This document shows positions 29,140 to 38,661 of a stretch of 64,000 nt of DNA, one piece after another. The notes under the pieces are model-generated. The model did no database searches. It saw nothing but the letters and a program-made list of their open reading frames with translations, and had not been told where the DNA came from. The position numbers and the translations under genes were made by a program. Position 1 is the stretch's first letter, and every line of letters starts with the position of its first letter. The DNA is from Saprospiraceae bacterium. GTDB lineage: Bacteria; Bacteroidota; Bacteroidia; Chitinophagales; Saprospiraceae. Where the stretch lies: assembly GCA_016719615.1 (NCBI GenBank), contig JADJYQ010000006.1, positions 62,001 to 126,000 of the forward strand, written 5' to 3'.

Positions 29140-31032
29140 ATGAAAACCCTTATTTTTAAATTTGTAAATAAATACATTTTTTTTCTGATGTTTCTCGCAT
29201 TCACTCAACATATCAAGGCCCAGTATTCTGACCCAAGATTTGAAATTCAGTTTTACGAATTGGAAAATCTGTCCTGCGATATGGCCATGGTTAAACTGAG
29301 AATTCGATTTACTGGAGACCAACCTGGCACCAACGGCGAAAACGTCTATGTTGCCGGCATGAATATTCACATTCATTGTTATCCGGAACCCAATTCCGGC
29401 AACATCATCCGGATTGATCCGGCAACCACCAAAGCAAGTTTTCATTCTATTCTCAAAGCGCAGTCCTGGATAGACGTGAGCAATCCGGGATCCAATGAAG
29501 AAGAATTGCTTTTATCAGGAGACAATCCAAACGGATCTTGCTGCGATGGCGACATGGTATTTGTAGAGGGTGTGGTTTACGATCTTTGTACCATCTACAT
29601 GTATGTGGAAGGTACCGGTCTGTTGGAATTTGAAGACATGGTGGAGCCAACCGTCACCTTTGATTACCATGCTACTTCAAGCACCTGGATACGGGATGAA
29701 TTTGAAATCTATGGTACCTGGGGCGACTATCCTTTGTATGTCAATCCGGTTTCCGGAAATTACAACATCAGTGGAAAAATTTTAAGACAACCCAACGATC
29801 CAAATGTGCATTGTCCGGATGGGATGCCTTTGGTTGGGGTAAGCATCACGCTGACGGAACCGGATCCCGATATCGATTTGGAATCGGTTGCCAATTTTGA
29901 GGGCGACTGGTGTTTTCCGGCTGCCTACGATGACAGCCACAACATAAGTTTATACGGCATAGGTATCGGAGAAGAATTGTGCGGGGTAAGCACAGCTGAT
30001 ATCGTTCGCATTCAAAGACATATCCTGGGCTTGCAGACCTTTAATACACGATGGGAAAAACTTGCTGCCGATGCCAACAATAATTTATACATCACGGCAG
30101 CAGATATCGCTTGTATCCGCAAAGCTATTCTTGGAGCATCTACAGAAGAATATTGCCCTTTATTCAGTCAATCCTGGAGATACGAAACTACAGATAGTTA
30201 TGGGCAAAGTCATAATCCTGAACTGCTTCGCGAAACGGACTATGTTGATTTAGTATCTACTACAGCCCTGTCAGACATTGATTTTTATGCCTATAAAGTT
30301 GGTGATGTAGATGGAAGTTGTGACGATTGTCAGACCATTCAGAACAACAACATTGAAATCAGATCCAATTACGACACCCTGACACTGGCACTGGGAAACC
30401 CCCAGGCGTACGGTATTACCGGAAATTACAAAATCCCGGTTTATTGTAAGTTGGAGACAGATCTGACGCTTTTGTCTATCAGCATACATGATCCTTCTTC
30501 ATCGCTTATCGGATTGAGCAACTGGTTTTTGGATTTTGGAGATATCCGGGGAGATTACCAGATCAGCGGAAATGGGTCTGATCTGGATCTGATGTGGATG
30601 ATTGACACGGTTGAATCGGTCGAAGTGCCTGAAGATACCTTACTTTTTTACATTATTGCCGAAGATTCGACCAACAATTTTACATTAAATGTTAGTCCTG
30701 TGAGTCAGATCAGGAATAACTGGTATCCCAGCACTTCCGATTCTGGTCCTGTAAAACTGATCAAAGAAATCGGTAGTTTTGGTTTAAAGAAAGACGGTTC
30801 CTTTGTATATCCAAATCCAGGGCGTCATGAATTGGTAATCTCTCTCAAAGAGGCCGGATTACAACAAGCAGATCTTATCATCAGAAATGTGGAAGGGACC
30901 CCGGTGCTTCAACTTAAGGACATCAAAAAAGATGTTTTGCTGATACCGGTACACGAGCTGAAATCCGGAATGTATTTTATTTCTTTGGAAGATCGTTCAA
31001 ACAAACGGGTACAAAAGTGGATTAAATTCTAA
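29140..31032 (+). CDS. Secreted T9SS cargo protein with dockerin type I domain
   Basis: 630 residues. Signal peptide (residues 1-28, ending HIKAQ). The N-terminal ~200 residues form a beta-rich domain with four Cys (LSCDMAM, GSCCDGDM, YDLCTIY). A B-like region (GKILRQPNDPNVHCPDGMPLVGVSITL) follows, then at about residues 283-338 a duplicated calcium-binding helix pair typical of dockerin I: STADIVRIQRHILGLQ and AADANNNLYITAADIACIRK, with the expected D/N-rich loop. The C-terminus has a T9SS type A sorting domain (VYPNPGRHELVIS ... ELKSGMYFISLED). Dockerins bind cohesins in cellulosomes; in Bacteroidetes they occur in surface proteins whose partner is usually unknown, and no cohesin is visible here. 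It is followed 37 bp later by another cargo gene, so co-transcription is likely. Confidence 0.85.
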   Translation: MKTLIFKFVNKYIFFLMFLAFTQHIKAQYSDPRFEIQFYELENLSCDMAMVKLRIRFTGDQPGTNGENVYVAGMNIHIHCYPEPNSGNIIRIDPATTKASFHSILKAQSWIDVSNPGSNEEELLLSGDNPNGSCCDGDMVFVEGVVYDLCTIYMYVEGTGLLEFEDMVEPTVTFDYHATSSTWIRDEFEIYGTWGDYPLYVNPVSGNYNISGKILRQPNDPNVHCPDGMPLVGVSITLTEPDPDIDLESVANFEGDWCFPAAYDDSHNISLYGIGIGEELCGVSTADIVRIQRHILGLQTFNTRWEKLAADANNNLYITAADIACIRKAILGASTEEYCPLFSQSWRYETTDSYGQSHNPELLRETDYVDLVSTTALSDIDFYAYKVGDVDGSCDDCQTIQNNNIEIRSNYDTLTLALGNPQAYGITGNYKIPVYCKLETDLTLLSISIHDPSSSLIGLSNWFLDFGDIRGDYQISGNGSDLDLMWMIDTVESVEVPEDTLLFYIIAEDSTNNFTLNVSPVSQIRNNWYPSTSDSGPVKLIKEIGSFGLKKDGSFVYPNPGRHELVISLKEAGLQQADLIIRNVEGTPVLQLKDIKKDVLLIPVHELKSGMYFISLEDRSNKRVQKWIKF

Positions 31033-31069
31033 ACCCGAATGAATACACTGCAATTCTAAAACCACTGCT

Positions 31070-33079
31070 ATGAAAAAATTAATGCAACTTGTTTTAATTG
31101 TTATCCTTGCTCCTGAATTGGGTGATGCACAACAAATGTATTATTTTTCATGGCAGTATGGTTTTGGAATTGCTGAGTATTCAAATTGCAGCATTGTTCA
31201 AAGAATACCCTTGGCAAAAGCTCTGCCTGGCGCAACAATCAATATCATAAAATTTCCAGACGGCAGGTTATACAGGGCTTCTGAATGGGATGGCGGATTT
31301 TTTAACGATTCCATCCCTGTGGTTTATACACCCATAAAAAAACATAAATATTCAGATATTGGCAGAATCAATGAAAGAGCTGTCTCTGTTTGTGTAGATT
31401 CCAGATCACTTATATACATCGTCATGCGAACCTGGGATGATTCAACTTTATCCTACCTGATGGAATATGACTATACAACAGGCCGTTTTACGATATTGGG
31501 CAATGTCAACAAGGGTCTGCGCAGTATTCTGGCTGTTGGAAATAAATTATTGGGGTTTGAAGAAATTCTTCAACCCTACAGACATTATAGAATGATCCAG
31601 ATGAATCCCTACGAACCTGAAAAAGCCAAAGTTCTGTTTACGGTAGATTCCACGCTTTGGGTAAAAGATTACAGCCCTAAACACATTAGTCCTTATCTTT
31701 GTTTATTCAAAGCCTACGAATCCTGCGATCAATTAAACCTGATGTTGAGTTCTTTCACCAACAACGATTCGCTCACCCGATTTTATAAAATTGATTTTAA
31801 TCAAAAGAAGCTGGTACCCGCTTGTACCATACCTATGCATTTCGAATTTCAAAACAATGAAGGATACCGTGGTTACGATTATCTGAGAGAATGCGATTTT
31901 CAGTTTGACTTCGATCTAAACAACTCAACAGACAGCGTGCGAAATTGCCGGATAGCCTATACATGTCCGCGAATCGAACAAGAAATCCATGACCTGGATT
32001 GGGATTATCACAGCGATGGTTCACTCGACTCCATACATGTAGAGATTTTGAGTGGAAATGTGGATTCCATCAATGAGTATATTTGGGCCGCCTACCTTCC
32101 TCCGGGTGCTATTGTTATCGGTAACCGGTCTGCTGATTTAAAAATTTATTCGACACTTAAAATATCAGGACAAGAAATCAAAAAAATTCTGGGAGGTATT
32201 CGTTACAAAAATGATCTGAACAATCCCAGCCCTGGCGAACGTACATTGCGAACAACTGTTTTTATTCCATGGTTTGAGGATACAGCCAATTCCCGGATAA
32301 CCATCCCCCAATTTCAGAATAAACTTCAAGACACCAGCATCTGGTTGTGTCCACAAAATGGTATGTTTGATTTATCTGCTTTGCATTTTCAACAATCAAT
32401 AAACGGGATCTGGATGGAAAACGATTTGAACAATGGTTTCATCAATACTTCAAAGACTCCATCAGGTACATTTCACTACTTGTATCAACGAGTTGATCAT
32501 TGTCCCACGGACACTGCACAACTTCAATTGAATTATTATGAAAATCCCTTGATTGAATTAGGGTCTAATACCATTGCTGAAGGACATACCATCCAAAAAA
32601 TTAATTTGAATTCAACATATCAAAATATTCAATCTATTCAATGGTTTCAAAATGGCCAACTTGTCGCCATAGACACCAGAGAATTTGAGTTTGAAATGAA
32701 TCAGGATGTTTTAATCAGAGTTAATGTCCAAACGGATGATGATTGTGTATTTCAGGATTCTATATTCTTTGCCTTATCTGTTGATCAAAATGATATTTGG
32801 ATACCGGATGCCTTTTCTCCCAACGGTGACCAGATCAATGATCTGTTTACCATCAAAGGCAAATACGACATTCATATTCATTCTCTGGATATTTTCGATC
32901 GGTGGGGAAATCTGGTCTTTTTTCAAAAGGATTTTTCTGCAAATGACTACACCAAAAGTTGGAACGGTTTTGTAAATAATCAACCGGTCAACCCGGGCAC
33001 TTATATTTACCAACTCGTTTTTGCCGTCACTTCGGGTGTAAAAACGATGAAGAACGGTACTTTACATTTGATTCGTTAA
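31070..33079 (+). CDS. Gliding-motility-associated (T9SS type B) cargo protein
   Basis: 669 residues with a signal peptide (MKKLMQLVLIVILAPE, cleavage near GDAQ). Residues 20-260 look like a repeated WD/Kelch-type beta fold (RLYRASEWDGG, LIYIVMRTWDD, YLMEYDYTTGRFTILG), but no specific family is recognised. The C-terminal ~95 residues are a gliding-motility / CHU_C domain: IPDAFSPNGDQINDLFTIKG, LDIFDRWGNLVFF, and NPGTYIYQLVF. This is the T9SS type B sorting signal, which directs export and attachment by a different route from type A. The gene lies 37 bp after the dockerin protein gene on the same strand. Confidence 0.88.
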   Translation: MKKLMQLVLIVILAPELGDAQQMYYFSWQYGFGIAEYSNCSIVQRIPLAKALPGATINIIKFPDGRLYRASEWDGGFFNDSIPVVYTPIKKHKYSDIGRINERAVSVCVDSRSLIYIVMRTWDDSTLSYLMEYDYTTGRFTILGNVNKGLRSILAVGNKLLGFEEILQPYRHYRMIQMNPYEPEKAKVLFTVDSTLWVKDYSPKHISPYLCLFKAYESCDQLNLMLSSFTNNDSLTRFYKIDFNQKKLVPACTIPMHFEFQNNEGYRGYDYLRECDFQFDFDLNNSTDSVRNCRIAYTCPRIEQEIHDLDWDYHSDGSLDSIHVEILSGNVDSINEYIWAAYLPPGAIVIGNRSADLKIYSTLKISGQEIKKILGGIRYKNDLNNPSPGERTLRTTVFIPWFEDTANSRITIPQFQNKLQDTSIWLCPQNGMFDLSALHFQQSINGIWMENDLNNGFINTSKTPSGTFHYLYQRVDHCPTDTAQLQLNYYENPLIELGSNTIAEGHTIQKINLNSTYQNIQSIQWFQNGQLVAIDTREFEFEMNQDVLIRVNVQTDDDCVFQDSIFFALSVDQNDIWIPDAFSPNGDQINDLFTIKGKYDIHIHSLDIFDRWGNLVFFQKDFSANDYTKSWNGFVNNQPVNPGTYIYQLVFAVTSGVKTMKNGTLHLIR

Positions 33080-33480
33080 AGGTGAATCGAGGCGTTTTCC
33101 TGTTTTTAATTGTTTAGCTGTTTTAAGAAGATGAGATTCACTATCGAAATCTCCAATCATTTAAAAAAAGATCACTAAAAATTATCTTTATGGTTGGATA
33201 AACTGTTGATGTAAACAAGAATTAAATACGATATCCTTTTACTTTTCATCATAATGGCTTGTAATCCAAATTTATTTATTAAATGCTTATTTCGGTTATA
33301 ATCGCCTATGGGCACATTTAATTAAGAAAAAACCAATTATCAAGATAGATTTTTATTTCTAAATATTTCTCAGACTTACTACACTCATTTAATATTCATT
33401 CTAAGAATGATTGAATGATAAACCCAGCCAAATTTCGATCTTTTCTTTGCAGGTTAAGGTTGGGAATAAAATAATTCTTT

Positions 33481-34639
33481 CTTAGCATATGACAGTTTTT
33501 GATATATGAAAAAATTGCCATATATGCGGTTGATAATCAATATTTTACAAGAATTCCACAAGATATGGCAACTGAATGTAAAGTTAATGCCATCCTGAGA
33601 ATATTAAAGTTGAACTCGAAAATGTGAATTTTAGCAGACTCAAAAAAATGGCCTTAATGATAAACGCCATTATTAAAACCCAAACGATATGTCTATGGCT
33701 CTTGTGTGAAGTTATTGACATAAGTACAAAATTGCTGAGCATAAACAAGAAATTGCAACGGTTTGTCTCTGAAGTCAAATTTGATCAGAATCAAATCGCA
33801 AAGTTTGTTCACCAAGTGTACAAAGTGGAAGATGATGTATATTTAATTATAGATAGAACGAATTGGAAACTGGGTGAAACGAATTTAAATATTTTGATGT
33901 TGGTACTTAGTTGGAACGGAAAAGGGATTCCATTATTTTGGAAACCAATGGACAAAAGAGGCAATTCAAATTTGGATGAAAAAATGGAATTACTAAACAA
34001 GTTTAAAAATGCATTTCCCAAAATAAAAATAGCTGGGCTGCTAGCAGATAGGGAGTTTATAGGTGAGGACTGGTTTATGGAATTAATAAAAAGGAAATTC
34101 CATTCTTCATAAGAGTTCTGAATAATTTTCTGATACAAAAGAGATACATAATGCAGAAAATTAGATCTCTATTTAGAAAATTACCATTGAATGGATCAAA
34201 ATTATTCCATCAAAATAAAAGTGTTAAATGTACCATTGTTTATAGCTGGCACGAAGAAAAGAAATAAATTTAACAATGTAGATAATTGTATAGTTGTTTC
34301 ATATGTAAATGATGAAAACCCACTACAAGAATATAGGCAGCAATGGCAAATAGAAAATATGTTCCGAAATATGAAAAGTTCAGGATTTGATTTGGAGTCA
34401 ACTCATGTGACCAAATATGACTGATTAAATAATGTATTGACAATGATAAGTATCGCTTATGTTTGGGTTGTTAAATTTGGAGATAAGATACAGTCTACAA
34501 TGAACTAAGCTGAAATATTGGTGCTTGAAAATAGGAATATAAGCATTTTTAGGCTTGGTTTGAGACACTTAAAAATGCATTGAACTCAATGAAATAACAG
34601 GCTCTGACGGTTTATGTTAAATTATTGTCATATACTTAG
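33481..34639 (+). mobile_element. IS4-family-like insertion sequence, decayed
   Basis: The ends carry matching terminal inverted repeats: CTTAGCATATGACAG at the left, and the reverse complement of the right end reads CTAAGTATATGACAA (12 of the first 14 match). A perfect 9-bp direct repeat TAATTCTTT flanks it at 33472-33480 and 34640-34648, as expected for target duplication in the IS4 group. The internal ORF is an IS4-type DDE transposase broken in several places. Length 1159 bp. Confidence 0.85.
33624..34424 (+). pseudogene. Degenerate IS4-family transposase
   Basis: The first part (33624-34112) carries IDRTNWKLGETNLNILML, PMDKRGNSN and GLLADREFIGEDWF, diagnostic of IS4-type transposases. 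A frame change at the KRKF/EIPFF junction near 34100 gives RVLNNFLIQKRY, another change near 34210 is needed to reach the part ending at 34424 (YRQQWQIENMFRNMKSSGFDLESTH), and a stop (TGA) then interrupts the tail LNNVLTMISIAYVWV. At least three disruptions, so it is called a pseudogene. Some could be the same homopolymer errors seen elsewhere, but the in-frame stop is not of that type. Confidence 0.8.
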
Positions 34640-34679
34640 TAATTCTTTATAAAGTTTAAAAGACCAATTATCACCAACT

Positions 34680-34710
34680 TTTGTCATGCTTCCAATATTA
34701 GCTACTTTCG
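34680..34710 (+). promoter_or_regulatory. Putative Bacteroidetes-type promoter of purD
   Basis: TTTG (34680-34683), 19-nt spacer, then TACTTTCG (34703-34710), close to the TTTG-N19-TAnnTTTG consensus of Bacteroidetes primary sigma factor promoters. The ATG at 34727 begins 16 nt later. It lies just outside the right target duplication of the IS at 33481-34639. Confidence 0.6.
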
Positions 34711-34726
34711 CAAATTGATTTCACTT

Positions 34727-36040
34727 ATGAAAAAAAATGTACTGATCCTGGGATCCGGCGCCCGTGAACATGCACTGGCTTTAAAAATATTACAAAGCGA
34801 CTTATTAGGACAACTTTTTGTCATGCCAGGCAATCCCGGAACCATGTCGGTCGCACTAAATATTCCGGGTGATATCATGGATATCCATGCCGTCGTAAAT
34901 ACAGTCCGAGAGTTTGATATTGACCTGGTAGTCTGTGGACCCGAAGCTCCCTTGGATGCAGGAATCATGGACGCTTTGTCCAAAATGGAGGGAAAATATA
35001 AACCAATTCTAATTGGACCTACGCAGGCTGGAGCACAACTTGAAAGCAGTAAAGCTTTTGCAAAAACATTTATGCAAAAACATGGAATACCTACTGCAAC
35101 TTATAAGATCTTTCAAAAAAATCAACTCGATGAAGCAATGGAATTTTGCAGCACATTGGTACCCCCCATCGTTCTAAAAGCATCCGGACTCGCCGCGGGA
35201 AAAGGAGTGATCATTTGCGAAGACCACATGGAAGCAGAACGAGAAATCATCGCCATGCTGTCTGGAAAATTCGGTTCTGCATCTGAAACACTGGTCATCG
35301 AAGAATTCATGAATGGAATTGAATTTTCAGTATTCGTACTCACGAATGGCAATCAATATGTTTTGCTACCGGAAGCCAAAGATTATAAGCGCATAGGCGA
35401 AGGTGATACCGGACTGAACACAGGAGGTATGGGCGCAATATCACCGGTTCCCTTTGCAAGCCCATCGCTGATGAAATCTATCTGCACAGAAATTATTGAA
35501 CCCAGCATCAAAGGTCTTCAGGAAGATGGCATTCCATATCAGGGATTTCTATTTTTTGGACTCATGGTCGTTGATCAACAAGCAAAAGTGATCGAATACA
35601 ACTGCCGATTGGGAGATCCTGAGACCGAAGCCATTTTACCTAGAATCCAATCAGATCTACTAGCACTTTTCTTAGCCATGAATGCACATAAATTAGATTC
35701 ATTTGCTTTGGAAATAGATCCAAGAACCGCCGCAACCGTTGTGTTGGCCAGTGGCGGCTACCCGGGTCATTTCCCAAAAGGAAAAACCATCAAATTTCCA
35801 GACCAAATGGCTGCTGAAAGTTACATCTTTCACGCAGGTACACGTACAGAAGATTATATATTGAAATCCAATGGAGGACGGGTATTGGCCATTACTTCTC
35901 TTCATGAATCTCCTACAGAAGCCCTGAACTTGAGCCTTCATCTGGCAGACCAGGTTCAATTCGAAGGAAAATATTTCCGGAGAGATATAGGTTTGGATGT
36001 TTATCCGGATAAAAGGCGCTCCGATGAACTCAATATATGA
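34727..36040 (+). CDS. purD: Phosphoribosylamine-glycine ligase
   Basis: 437 residues from the ATG at 34727. A TTG four codons upstream is also in frame but gives an unusual N-terminus and is rejected. N-terminal Rossmann part with VLILGSGAREHALA, the GARS signature VVCGPEAPLDAG, an ATP-grasp core (VLKASGLAAGKGVIIC near residue 140), and the closing signature EYNCRLGDPETEAILP near 284-299. It joins 5-phosphoribosylamine to glycine with ATP in de novo purine synthesis. Its TGA overlaps the ATG of murF-alr by 4 nt (ATGA), so the two genes are translationally coupled. A promoter precedes it. Confidence 0.96.
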   Translation: MKKNVLILGSGAREHALALKILQSDLLGQLFVMPGNPGTMSVALNIPGDIMDIHAVVNTVREFDIDLVVCGPEAPLDAGIMDALSKMEGKYKPILIGPTQAGAQLESSKAFAKTFMQKHGIPTATYKIFQKNQLDEAMEFCSTLVPPIVLKASGLAAGKGVIICEDHMEAEREIIAMLSGKFGSASETLVIEEFMNGIEFSVFVLTNGNQYVLLPEAKDYKRIGEGDTGLNTGGMGAISPVPFASPSLMKSICTEIIEPSIKGLQEDGIPYQGFLFFGLMVVDQQAKVIEYNCRLGDPETEAILPRIQSDLLALFLAMNAHKLDSFALEIDPRTAATVVLASGGYPGHFPKGKTIKFPDQMAAESYIFHAGTRTEDYILKSNGGRVLAITSLHESPTEALNLSLHLADQVQFEGKYFRRDIGLDVYPDKRRSDELNI

Positions 36041-38490
36041 ATTATAAGGTACGGGAACTGGCAGAGATTTTAGAATGTCTAACTTACGAACGTTCGTTAG
36101 CTGATTGGATTGTCGAACACGCCGAATGCGATAGCCGTTCGTTACTTCATCCTGCCAAAACCTTGTTTTTTGCCTTGAAAGGAGCCCGTACAGATGGACA
36201 TCATTATATTCCACAGCTGATCGAACAAGGTGTCCGTGTTTTTGTAGTTTCTACGGATGTTCCGGACTTGCCAAAAGATGTTTGTTTACTTAAAGTTCCG
36301 GATGTATTGATGGCACTCCAAAAATTAGCAAGCTTTCATCGGAGAAAATTTGATATCCCTGTCGTCGGAATCACGGGAAGTAATGGCAAAACAATAGTAA
36401 AGGAATGGCTGTACACGATATTACAAGGAAAATATAATGTTTGCAAAAACCCGAAATCATATAATTCTCAATTAGGTGTGGCATTATCCATTTTAGAATT
36501 AGATAGTTCCCATAATATCGCTTTGTTTGAAGCCGGGATCAGCCGACAAGGTGAAATGCAGCGACTTTCAGAAATGATTTGTGCTAACATCGGGATTTTC
36601 ACCAATATTGGAGATGCTCATCAGTCGGGATTTTCAGGCATGGATGAAAAGACCAAAGAAAAATTGATCCTTTTTGAGCATTCCGAAAAACTCATTTATT
36701 GCAAAGACTACCAAAGTATAGATTATCATAGAAAAAACCAGAAACAAAACATAAGCTGGTCTCAAAAATTGGATGCTCCCTATAAAATTGTACAGCTTAA
36801 AAAAAATAAAGATGCTTTGGTTTTAGAATTACTAGCCAAGGGAATATCATTTTCGTTTAATATTCATTTTCAGGATGATGCCTCCTTAGAAAATATCATG
36901 CATTGCATTGTCTTAGCACTTGAGTTGGGTTTAACAGAAAGCGAAATACAAAATAGAATCAACCAGCTGCAGAATTTAAGCATGCGTTTAGAACAAAAAG
37001 AAGGCATCAATGGCTGTTTGCTCATTAATGATAGTTATAGTCTTGATTTAAAATCACTTCAGCTTGCGTTACAATTTGTGGATCAACAAAATCAGGATCT
37101 ACCGAGAACATTGGTCATCACTGATTTTGCAGAACACAGGGATCATTCGGAATTATTTTCAGGATTGGAGTATTTAATGGATAAATACCTCATTCAAAAA
37201 GTAATAACTGTTGGACATGATATCGCTGAACTTCTTGAATATACGAAAAGAAAGAATCATTTTTTTTCATTTCAGACAACAGAAGAATTATTAGCAAAAA
37301 TTGATGACTTGCATTTTCAAAATGAACTCATTCTGATCAAAGGCGCAAGAAAATTCAGTCTGGAGCGATTTTTTCACCAACTCAGTTTATCCAAACACGA
37401 TACTATTTTAGAGATTGATCTAAAAGCCGTTGCCCATAACCTGGATGTATACAGATCTCTACTTCAGCCGGGCACTCAAATTATGGCCATTGTAAAAGCA
37501 GCGGCCTACGGAAGTGGTCATTATGAAATCGCCAGATTGCTGGAGCATAAAAAAGTGGATTATCTGGCAGTCGCATATTTGGATGAAGGCATTTTGTTGC
37601 GACAAAAGGGAATTCACCTTCCTGTAATGGTCATGAATACAGGTACTGCTGATTTTAATAGTTTTTTAGAGTATCATTTGGAACCTGAAATATTTTCTAT
37701 ACAACAGTTGGAAAGATGTTTAGTAGAAATAGGTTCTTCAACATTTATACCCATCCACATCAAATTGGATACAGGTATGCACCGATTGGGATTTCTGGAG
37801 CAAGACCTTCCACAATTAATTCAAATGCTCAGTAAACATCCTCAGATTCAGGTAAAAAGTATATTCACACATTTGGCTGCAAGTGATCAGCAGCACTATG
37901 ATGATTTTACTAGTTTCCAATCCAGGATTTTTGAAAAAATGGTAGCTCAAATTATTAAAGTTTTAAACTATCAACCAGCCATCCATGCTTTAAATAGCGG
38001 CGGCATTGCCAGACACCCTAACATGAATTATTCGATGGTAAGACTGGGCATTGGGCTCTATGGCTTTGATAGTGAAGCCAATGTTCAAATGAAATTAGAA
38101 AAAGTCCATACCTTAAAAACAAGAATAAGCCAGATAAAATCCTATGCCGCCGGCGAAACGATTAGTTATAACAGATCCGGTCTACTTTCTAAAAATTCAA
38201 AAATTGCCGTTCTCAGTATTGGATATGCAGATGGTTTGCCCCGTTCGGCAGGAATGAAGGCCTATCATTTATGGGTAAACCGGCATAAAGTGCCATTGAT
38301 TGGTCTCGTTTGCATGGATATGTGCATGGTTGATTTGACCGGGATAGACCACGTTTCAGAGGGTATGGAAGTCGAAGTTTTTGGCAAAAACGCAGCTTTG
38401 GAAGAATTAGCCCATATTTGTGATACGATTCCTTATGAAATACTGGCCAGAATCTCCGGACGAGTAAAACGCTTGTTCCTTCAGGATTAA
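36037..38490 (+). CDS. murF-alr: Bifunctional MurF ligase / alanine racemase
   Basis: 817 residues in a fused arrangement. Residues ~1-450 are a Mur ligase (MurF type): P-loop VVGITGSNGKT near 108-118, FTNIGDAHQSGF near 188-199, and the C-terminal part ending ILIKGARKFSLERFF. Residues ~455-817 are an alanine racemase: DLKAVAHNLDVYRSLL, the PLP-lysine segment MAIVKAAAYGSG (Lys near 486), LKLDTGMHRLGF-like motif IKLDTGMHRLGF, GIGLYGFD, and SIGYADGLPRS ... GLVCMDMCMVD. Alr makes D-Ala and MurF joins D-Ala-D-Ala to the UDP-MurNAc-tripeptide, so substrate production and use are on one polypeptide, as in several Bacteroidetes. The gene overlaps purD by 4 nt. Confidence 0.95.
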   Translation: MNYKVRELAEILECLTYERSLADWIVEHAECDSRSLLHPAKTLFFALKGARTDGHHYIPQLIEQGVRVFVVSTDVPDLPKDVCLLKVPDVLMALQKLASFHRRKFDIPVVGITGSNGKTIVKEWLYTILQGKYNVCKNPKSYNSQLGVALSILELDSSHNIALFEAGISRQGEMQRLSEMICANIGIFTNIGDAHQSGFSGMDEKTKEKLILFEHSEKLIYCKDYQSIDYHRKNQKQNISWSQKLDAPYKIVQLKKNKDALVLELLAKGISFSFNIHFQDDASLENIMHCIVLALELGLTESEIQNRINQLQNLSMRLEQKEGINGCLLINDSYSLDLKSLQLALQFVDQQNQDLPRTLVITDFAEHRDHSELFSGLEYLMDKYLIQKVITVGHDIAELLEYTKRKNHFFSFQTTEELLAKIDDLHFQNELILIKGARKFSLERFFHQLSLSKHDTILEIDLKAVAHNLDVYRSLLQPGTQIMAIVKAAAYGSGHYEIARLLEHKKVDYLAVAYLDEGILLRQKGIHLPVMVMNTGTADFNSFLEYHLEPEIFSIQQLERCLVEIGSSTFIPIHIKLDTGMHRLGFLEQDLPQLIQMLSKHPQIQVKSIFTHLAASDQQHYDDFTSFQSRIFEKMVAQIIKVLNYQPAIHALNSGGIARHPNMNYSMVRLGIGLYGFDSEANVQMKLEKVHTLKTRISQIKSYAAGETISYNRSGLLSKNSKIAVLSIGYADGLPRSAGMKAYHLWVNRHKVPLIGLVCMDMCMVDLTGIDHVSEGMEVEVFGKNAALEELAHICDTIPYEILARISGRVKRLFLQD
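36083..36100. repeat. Palindrome CGAACGTTCG within murF-alr
   Basis: CTTACGAACGTTCGTTAG, a variant of the dispersed palindrome (CTAACGAACGTTCGTTAG), inside coding sequence (codons for TYERSLA). Similar cores occur at 49083 and 60385. Because it lies in a codon context, chance is not excluded. Confidence 0.4.
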
Positions 38491-38627
38491 GGCTTTAGAT
38501 GATAAATTGCACATGAATGACTCCTTCTTATTAAATTTTAGACCAAATGCCCTCCAGATTTGCTCAAATGAGAAGTTAATTGCATCAATCTTCCAATAGA
38601 ATAGGCCATTTGAACGTTTCTAGTTCT

Positions 38628-38635
38628 TAATTTTG
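38628..38635 (+). promoter_or_regulatory. Putative -7 element (TAATTTTG) for the parvulin operon
   Basis: Exact TAnnTTTG match, 26 bp before the ATG at 38662. A TTTG lies upstream but with a 15-nt spacer, shorter than usual. Confidence 0.4.
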
Positions 38636-38661
38636 ACCGTTTTAATAAAAACCAATTTGAT

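Noticed and set aside
33395..33410. Palindrome TCATTCTAAGAATGA before the IS4 element
   Set aside because: It is not related to the IS ends or other repeats and is likely chance in AT-rich DNA.
34715..34726. Earlier TTG start for purD
   Set aside because: It adds four residues (MISL) before a normal PurD N-terminus, and the -7 element is better placed for the ATG at 34727.
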